Shown: positions 59,825 through 64,000 of the stretch, piece after piece
Layout: each line of letters starts with the position of its first letter
Position numbering within the stretch: the stretch's first letter is position 1
Assembly: GCA_001942185.1 (NCBI GenBank)
Contig: MKJV01000086.1
Span: 1-64,000, forward strand
DNA length: 64,000 nt
Direction: 5' to 3'
Source of the DNA: Pseudonocardia sp. CNS-004
GTDB taxonomy: Bacteria; Actinomycetota; Actinomycetes; Mycobacteriales; Pseudonocardiaceae
Notes under the pieces: generated by a model
Databases searched by the model: none
Seen by the model: the letters and a program-made list of their open reading frames with translations, nothing else
Told to the model about the DNA's origin: nothing
Made by a program: the position numbers and the translations under genes

Positions 59825-60190
59825 TCAGTTCCCCGCAGCGCCCAGAACCGGCGGGACGGCCTTCCCCCGGTCGGTGCGCCCCGGCATCCACGGCGTGTTC
59901 CCGGCCTGGTACATGGTCTCCAGCGCGATCCGCTCCTTCAGGGTGTCGGCAGGCTGCCAGAACCCGTTGTACGGGTACGCGGCCAGGCGACCCTCCTTCG
60001 CAAGCACCGCGCAGGCGTCGGCCACGAGGTCGCTGTTCTCCGGCAAGTAGTCGAAAACCTCCTGGCGGAGCACGAGGTACCCGCCGTTCTCCTGCAGCCG
60101 CATGTCCTTCAGCGCGGTGATCGCCTCGATGCGGTTGCCCTCGTTCACCTCGACCACGTGGAACGCCGCCTGCGGCGGCACCGCGAGGGG
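59825..60190 (-). pseudogene. Glucose-1-phosphate cytidylyltransferase (RfbF), C-terminal part
   Basis: About 120 residues: RLQENGGYLVLRQEVFDYLP, DACAVLAKEGRLAAYPYNG and FWQPADTLKERIALETMYQ are the C-terminal signature of RfbF-type nucleotidyltransferases that make CDP-glucose for dideoxy sugars. The N-terminal half is cut off at the left end of an IS256-type element and does not resume beyond the element's right end. Confidence 0.8.
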
Positions 60191-61592
60191 GACTGTTCCA
60201 AGATCGGTGTTTCCGGCCCGACACGCCGGGCTGAGGTCCGGCGGGATGGGCACTGTGAGTGATGACATCGGAGCTTGTGAGTCCACGCAAGCGTGAATCG
60301 AGGCCGGCGCGGGAGCCGTCGCCGGGGCAGGCCGCCGCGGCGGCGATGGTGGCCGAGGCGAAGGCTCGCGGGCTGGCGCTGACCGGCCCGGACGGGTTGC
60401 TGAAATTGTTCACCAAGAATGTTTTGGAAACCGCGCTGAACGAGGAGATGACCGAACACCTCGGGCATGAGAAGAACCAGGCCGAGCCGGGCCGGGGTTC
60501 GACGAACGTGCGGAACGGCGCGCGCCCCAAAACGGTGGTTTCGGATGCTGCTGGCGAGGTCGACATCAACGTGCCACGGGATCGGGAGAGCACGTTCGAG
60601 CCGCAGATCGTGAAGAAGCGGCAACGTCGGCTCAGCGAGGTAGACGAGATCGTGCTGTCGCTGTATACGAAAGGGATGACGACCGGGGACATCTCGGCGC
60701 ATTTCGCCGAGATCTACGGATCCTCGGTCAGCAAGGAAACGATCTCGCGAATCACCGACAAGGTCGTCGCCGAGATGCAGGACTGGGCCAACCGGCCACT
60801 CAATCCGGTGTACGTGGCCGTGTTCATTGACGCAATCCCACGTCAAGGTCCGCCACGGGCAGGTGGCCAACCGACCCGTCTACGCCGCCATCGGCGTCAC
60901 CGTGGATGGACACAAGGACATGCTAGGCCTGTGGATGGGCACTGGCGGCGAAGGCGCCAAGTTCTGGATGAGCGTGCTGATGGACCTGAAGAACCGCGGC
61001 TTCCTCGACGTGTTCTTCCTTGTCTGCGACGGCCTCAAAGGCTTGCCCGAAGCCGTGACGAACGTGTGGCCACAGACCATTGTCCAGACCTGCATCGTGC
61101 ACCTGATCCGGAACACGTTCCGCCTGGCGTCACGACAGGACTGGGACGCAGTGAAACGCGACATTAAACCCATCTACACCGCCCCCAACCCCGCCGCCGC
61201 GATGGCCGCTCTCCAGGAACTCGACGAGAAATGGGGCACGAGATACCGAGCGATGATCCGGCTATGGCGCAACGCGTGGGACGAGTTCGTGCCGTTCCTC
61301 GACTACAACATCGAGATCAGGCGCGATCTGCTCCACCAATGCGATCGAGTCCCTAAACGCCCGTTGCCGGCGGGCAATTCGCGCGCGTGGGAACTTCCCG
61401 ACCGAGCAAGCCGCAATCAAGTGTCTGTACCTTGTGACTCGCAGCCTGGACCCGACCGGGACGGGCCGCGCCCGGTGGACGATGCGGTGGAAGCCCGTGA
61501 TCAACGCATTCGCCATCACGTTCGGTGACCGCTGGCCGGGAGCCGAGACCTACTGATCAACAACGCCGGAAACACCGATCACGGGATCCCCC
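60188..61592 (+). mobile_element. IS256-family insertion sequence
   Basis: The element is bounded by inverted repeats whose inner 16 bases are perfect: GATCGGTGTTTCCGGC at 60,202-60,217 and GCCGGAAACACCGATC at 61,565-61,580; outer bases match partly (GGGGACTGTTCC against the complement of GGGATCCCCC). It contains one transposase gene. I found no clear target-site duplication, and the flanking gene does not continue on the right, so a deletion accompanied or followed insertion. Confidence 0.85.
60259..61556 (+). CDS. IS256-family (Mutator-like) transposase, broken frame
   Basis: A DDE transposase of about 433 residues. N-terminal KLFTKNVLETALNEEMTEHL and GHEKNQAEPGRGSTNVRNGA, then TFEPQIVKKRQRRLSEVDEI, LYTKGMTTGDISAHFAEIYG, first Asp in YVAVFIDAI, second in LVCDGLKGLPEAVTNVWP with QTCIVHLIRNTFRL, and Glu in STNAIESLNARYRRA. 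Two frame breaks (near 60,833 and 61,330) mean it is inactive as read, unless these are sequence errors. Start GTG 60,259 or ATG 60,262. Confidence 0.88.
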
Positions 61593-61663
61593 TTGGGGGG
61601 AGGGAGGGTCGGTGCGTAAGCTGGCGGAGGCACCGTGAACGAGCAGCAACCCGGCACGGCCCT

Positions 61664-61746
61664 TGATCGCTGAAAGTGGTGCCGCGGCGTCAGAACTGTC
61701 GCGAGGCGCGCGAGAACTGTCGCGTGGACACCACTACTGGCGATCA
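61664..61746. repeat. Intergenic palindrome, TGATCG family, copy F
   Basis: TGATCGCTGAAAGTGGTG pairs with CACCACTACTGGCGATCA, with inner repeats AGAACTGTCGCG occurring twice around the centre. It lies between the transposase and the convergent sorbosone-dehydrogenase-like gene. Confidence 0.6.
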
Positions 61747-61859
61747 CCAAAGGTGGCGCGCCAAGTATTTGCCGTGCCGCACATCATCGGCCGCGAAGAC
61801 TCCCGCCTGAACAGCCGATATCAGACCCGGAACGTAGGCCTGGACGGTGTGGTCGACGC

Positions 61860-62050
61860 GGAACCCGAGCCGGTCCGCGATCTTCATCCCCGCGACGCAG
61901 ACGAACTCACGGAGGCACTGCTCGAGCTCGCCGCGGATCCCGACGTACGCCGCCGACTCGGGCTCGCAGGCGCGCCCAAGTCCAGCGCGCAACACCACGA
62001 CGCGCAGCGTCGAGCCCGTGATCACGCTGTACCGCCTCACCGAAGCCTCC
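61860..62050 (+). pseudogene. Remnant of a glycosyltransferase C-terminus
   Basis: The stretch DADELTEALLELAADPDVRR then RLGLAGA (bases about 61,895-61,975) is the helix that ends many GT4/GT1 enzymes, but nothing upstream encodes the rest and the frame is lost afterwards. Treated as a fragment; the wider 61,593-62,231 gap has no intact gene. Confidence 0.5.
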
Positions 62051-62175
62051 CGGCAGGAGGCGTCCCAACATGGCGCTGGACGGTTCCGCCGGATCGCGCG
62101 TTGCATCCTCCCGGCCGCGATGCGCAATGCGCTCTCCAGCGACCCGTAATGGCGGGTCGCGGTTCAGCAGGAGCT

Positions 62176-62219
62176 CAGGCCGCGATCGCCGTCATGGACA
62201 CCTACACGGAAGACGGTGC
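62176..62219 (+). pseudogene. Short remnant of class III aminotransferase
   Basis: AAIAVMDTYTEDG is encoded here and matches AAIAVMDTYAEDG of the intact enzyme at 44,706-44,745. Only about 14 codons remain. Confidence 0.5.
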
Positions 62220-62231
62220 CCGAGCACGCGA

Positions 62232-63434
62232 TCAGCCCGGTGGCACGATCCGGAGGATGCGATCGTCGCCCTCGCGGACATCGCCACGCCCGTCACGGTT
62301 GGACGTCGACGCCCACAGCGCGCCGTCTGGAGCTGCCACAACGGTGCGAATCCGGCCATAGGTCGAACCGAGCAGGACAACAGGCTGCCCCACACCCCCA
62401 TTACCGTCCAGCGGCACACTCCAAATCCGCTCTCCCCGCAGCGCAGCGACATAGAGCACGTCGCCGAGGATTGCCGCACCGGACGGAGACGCCTCCCGGA
62501 CGCGCCAGGTGACGAGCGGGTTGGTGTAGCGACCACCATCAGTATCCCCGTCGCCCTCGATCTCAGGCCAGCCGTAGTTGCCCCCTGGTTCAATCAGGTT
62601 GATCTCGTCCAACGCGTTCTGCCCGAACTCAGTCGCATACAGCCGTCCAGCCGCGTCGAATGCCAAGCCCTGGACATTGCGATGACCGAGCGAGTAGACC
62701 GGCGATTGCGGATTCGGATTACCAGGCGCAGGCTGCCCGCTCGGCGTGACCCTGATGATTTTGCCGTTCAGGTTGGCCGGATCCTGGGCTGCGTCATCGT
62801 CGCCAGCGTCGCCCGTAGCTATGTAGAGCAAGCCATCAGGCCCGAAGGCCATTCGGCCACCGTTGTGGTAAGTGCCGCTGGCGATCCCTGCGATAATTAT
62901 CTCCTGCCGCTCGGGGGCATCGAAGCCGAACCGGACGACCCTGTTGTCCTCCGCTGTCGTATAGTAGGCATAGATGAACCGATCCGAGTCGAAAGTCGGA
63001 GAAACAGCCAATCCAAGCAGGCCGCCCTCCCCATCTTCCCCTCCATAACTGCTGGGCAGTCGCGCCGACTCAGCAATGATGCCCCCATCGGCAGCGACAT
63101 GAAGAATTCGACCGGAATCTCGTTCGGCAACAACCGCACTACCGTCCGGAAGAAACGCGATACCCCACGGCACTTCGAGATTCGACGTAATCTCCTGCAC
63201 TTGCACACTCGGGAGGCTGGTAACACTTCCGGAGGTGGCAGGACTTTCCGTCCAGCATGCAGCGCACCCTATTACAGCAAAACCGACTGCGACGGCCCGT
63301 CGGACTCGACAACTCACGGCAATCGACGCCCTTCTCACGCCCGCGCCGTTGCGGCGGCCACTTCGTACGCCCCATCCGCGAAAGCCTGGACCCAGCATGC
63401 CCGTTCCCATCGTCCTGTCCCTCCCGGCCTCCAT
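62232..63434 (-). CDS. PQQ-type sorbosone/glucose dehydrogenase-like lipoprotein
   Basis: A complete protein of about 390 residues with no frame break. A basic leader and hydrophobic AVAVGFAVIGCAA precede a lipobox Cys, so it is probably an exported lipoprotein; an internal start is likely. The six-bladed propeller shows VPWGIAFLPDGSAVVAERDS, GGEDGEGGLLGLAVSPTFDS, NGGRMAFGPDGLLYIATGDA, SLGHRNVQGLAFDAAGRLYA, TEFGQNALDEINLIEPGGNY and ASPSGAAILGDVLYVAALRG. Members oxidise sugars with PQQ or simply bind them. GC content is lower than in the neighbouring genes, a possible sign of transfer. Confidence 0.9.
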   Translation of the reverse strand: MEAGRDRTMGTGMLGPGFRGWGVRSGRRNGAGVRRASIAVSCRVRRAVAVGFAVIGCAACWTESPATSGSVTSLPSVQVQEITSNLEVPWGIAFLPDGSAVVAERDSGRILHVAADGGIIAESARLPSSYGGEDGEGGLLGLAVSPTFDSDRFIYAYYTTAEDNRVVRFGFDAPERQEIIIAGIASGTYHNGGRMAFGPDGLLYIATGDAGDDDAAQDPANLNGKIIRVTPSGQPAPGNPNPQSPVYSLGHRNVQGLAFDAAGRLYATEFGQNALDEINLIEPGGNYGWPEIEGDGDTDGGRYTNPLVTWRVREASPSGAAILGDVLYVAALRGERIWSVPLDGNGGVGQPVVLLGSTYGRIRTVVAAPDGALWASTSNRDGRGDVREGDDRILRIVPPG

Positions 63435-63690
63435 TCTCGATCACACAGGCCTCAGGTCCCGCGGCTTCCTGAGGCGAGGCGAAGTGAGCACGTCAGGTAG
63501 ATGTTCACCGTATCTCCAGCCACCGTGGGAGGTCGGGTCATCGTGGCAGTCATGTCGACCCAGCCGGCTACGCCTCGGCCGCAATCCCTCTGGGAGATCC
63601 GGCCGCCGTTCGGGGTCGGCCAACGATCACGTGGGTGTACTCCTGTGCTCGGACCTATGGCCGAGTGACTCGGCACCGAGGCCCCACTTG
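63435..63690. other. Gap with no recognised feature
   Basis: I see no gene, RNA or clear hairpin in these 256 bases; the stretch should contain the promoter of the lipoprotein gene on its left. Confidence 0.4.
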
Positions 63691-64000
63691 TTACAAGGGT
63701 TCGACCGCGCCCCTCACGGATTCTGGAAACCAGCGCTCGGGGACCGGGATCAGTGGCTCGTCCTGAGTGTTCAGCGTCAGGTGGCACGGGCCGGGGGGAG
63801 CTGCTGGTGGGGGAGACGACCACACGAAGACGGGCCAGTCCCGCCCTCTGAGGAACCGGGCCTTCCTGAGCGCCGCTCCCAGCACCGGGCAACTGGCGCG
63901 CGCGCGCACGAGCCGGGGCCGGTACGGCAGGACCGCGGCGACGAGCTCCGCGACCATCCAGCGATACAGGTCGTAGGTCGGACGCGGAGCGTATGTCTCC
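63691..64000 (-). CDS. Hypothetical protein, 5' end outside the window
   Basis: The frame is open from the window edge (ETYAPRPTYDLYRWMVAELV) to the TAA-type stop at 63,691, giving at least 103 residues. PYRPRLVRARASCPVLGAAL and PVFVWSSPPPAAPPGPCHLT are visible; I do not recognise the family. ATG 63,957 is an internal candidate start. Codon use fits a gene. Confidence 0.45.
   Translation of the reverse strand, partial: ETYAPRPTYDLYRWMVAELVAAVLPYRPRLVRARASCPVLGAALRKARFLRGRDWPVFVWSSPPPAAPPGPCHLTLNTQDEPLIPVPERWFPESVRGAVEPL

Overview
The window is about 73% GC with codons ending in G or C, frequent GTG starts, a mycothiol-type DsbA-like nitroreductase homologue, a eukaryotic-type Ser/Thr kinase, an actinobacterial CtaJ-like membrane protein and several envelope-polysaccharide loci. 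Together these point to a high-GC actinobacterium, probably of the Pseudonocardiales (Pseudonocardia-like); the genus is inference. About 40 conserved genes or gene parts are broken by a single missing (rarely extra) base, two short tandem duplications break frames, and two places join halves of unrelated genes. Much of this looks like draft-assembly error, so most genes marked with a frame break are probably intact in the organism.

Layout. 0-6.5 kb: small-molecule and stress enzymes (ComB-like phosphatase, metallo-beta-lactamase fold hydrolase, TenA-like, AhpD-like, YceI), a glutamate-cysteine ligase/ATP-grasp fusion and a toxin-antitoxin pair. 6.5-15 kb: secreted beta-helix protein, flavin/F420 oxidoreductase, an asparagine-synthase-type amidotransferase with an S9 peptidase, a Ser/Thr kinase, and a junction of truncated MFS and LysR genes. 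15-21.7 kb: CBS protein, DsbA-like protein, aminopeptidase N, LipB, and a CtaJ-like/DUF5130 pair. 22.1-32.2 kb: exopolysaccharide locus I (sugar oxidoreductase, aminotransferase, deacetylase-sugar transferase fusion, Alg14/Alg13-like pair, FemAB-like transferase, nucleotide-sugar dehydrogenase, polymerase, Wzc-like ATPase). 32.3-35.9 kb: dehydratase plus BASS transporter with a divergent XRE regulator. 36.0-45.1 kb: locus II (flippase, epimerase, GT4, UDP-glucose dehydrogenase, beta-helix lipoprotein, FemX-like, PAP2, class III aminotransferase). 45.3-47.98 kb: hypothetical protein and a two-component system. 47.99-54.1 kb: a nonribosomal-peptide-like operon. 55.1-63.4 kb: glycosyltransferases, truncated flippase and M1 peptidase, a glycoside hydrolase, an IS256-type element beside a cut rfbF-like gene, gene remnants and a sorbosone-dehydrogenase-like lipoprotein.

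The most interesting system is the operon at 47,993-54,097 (minus strand). It encodes a carrier/membrane/hexapeptide-repeat protein like the C-terminal part of Pls (epsilon-polylysine synthetase) enzymes, a separate adenylation-carrier protein with a half condensation domain, and an SbnA/cysteine-synthase-like enzyme, followed by a response regulator whose probable kinase is convergent. It reads like a split Pls-type assembly line for a homopolymeric or cell-surface amino-acid product, possibly based on 2,3-diaminopropionate. A second genome-level signal is a family of 60-85 bp palindromes beginning TGATCG and ending CGATCA that sit between convergent genes, probably as bidirectional terminators.
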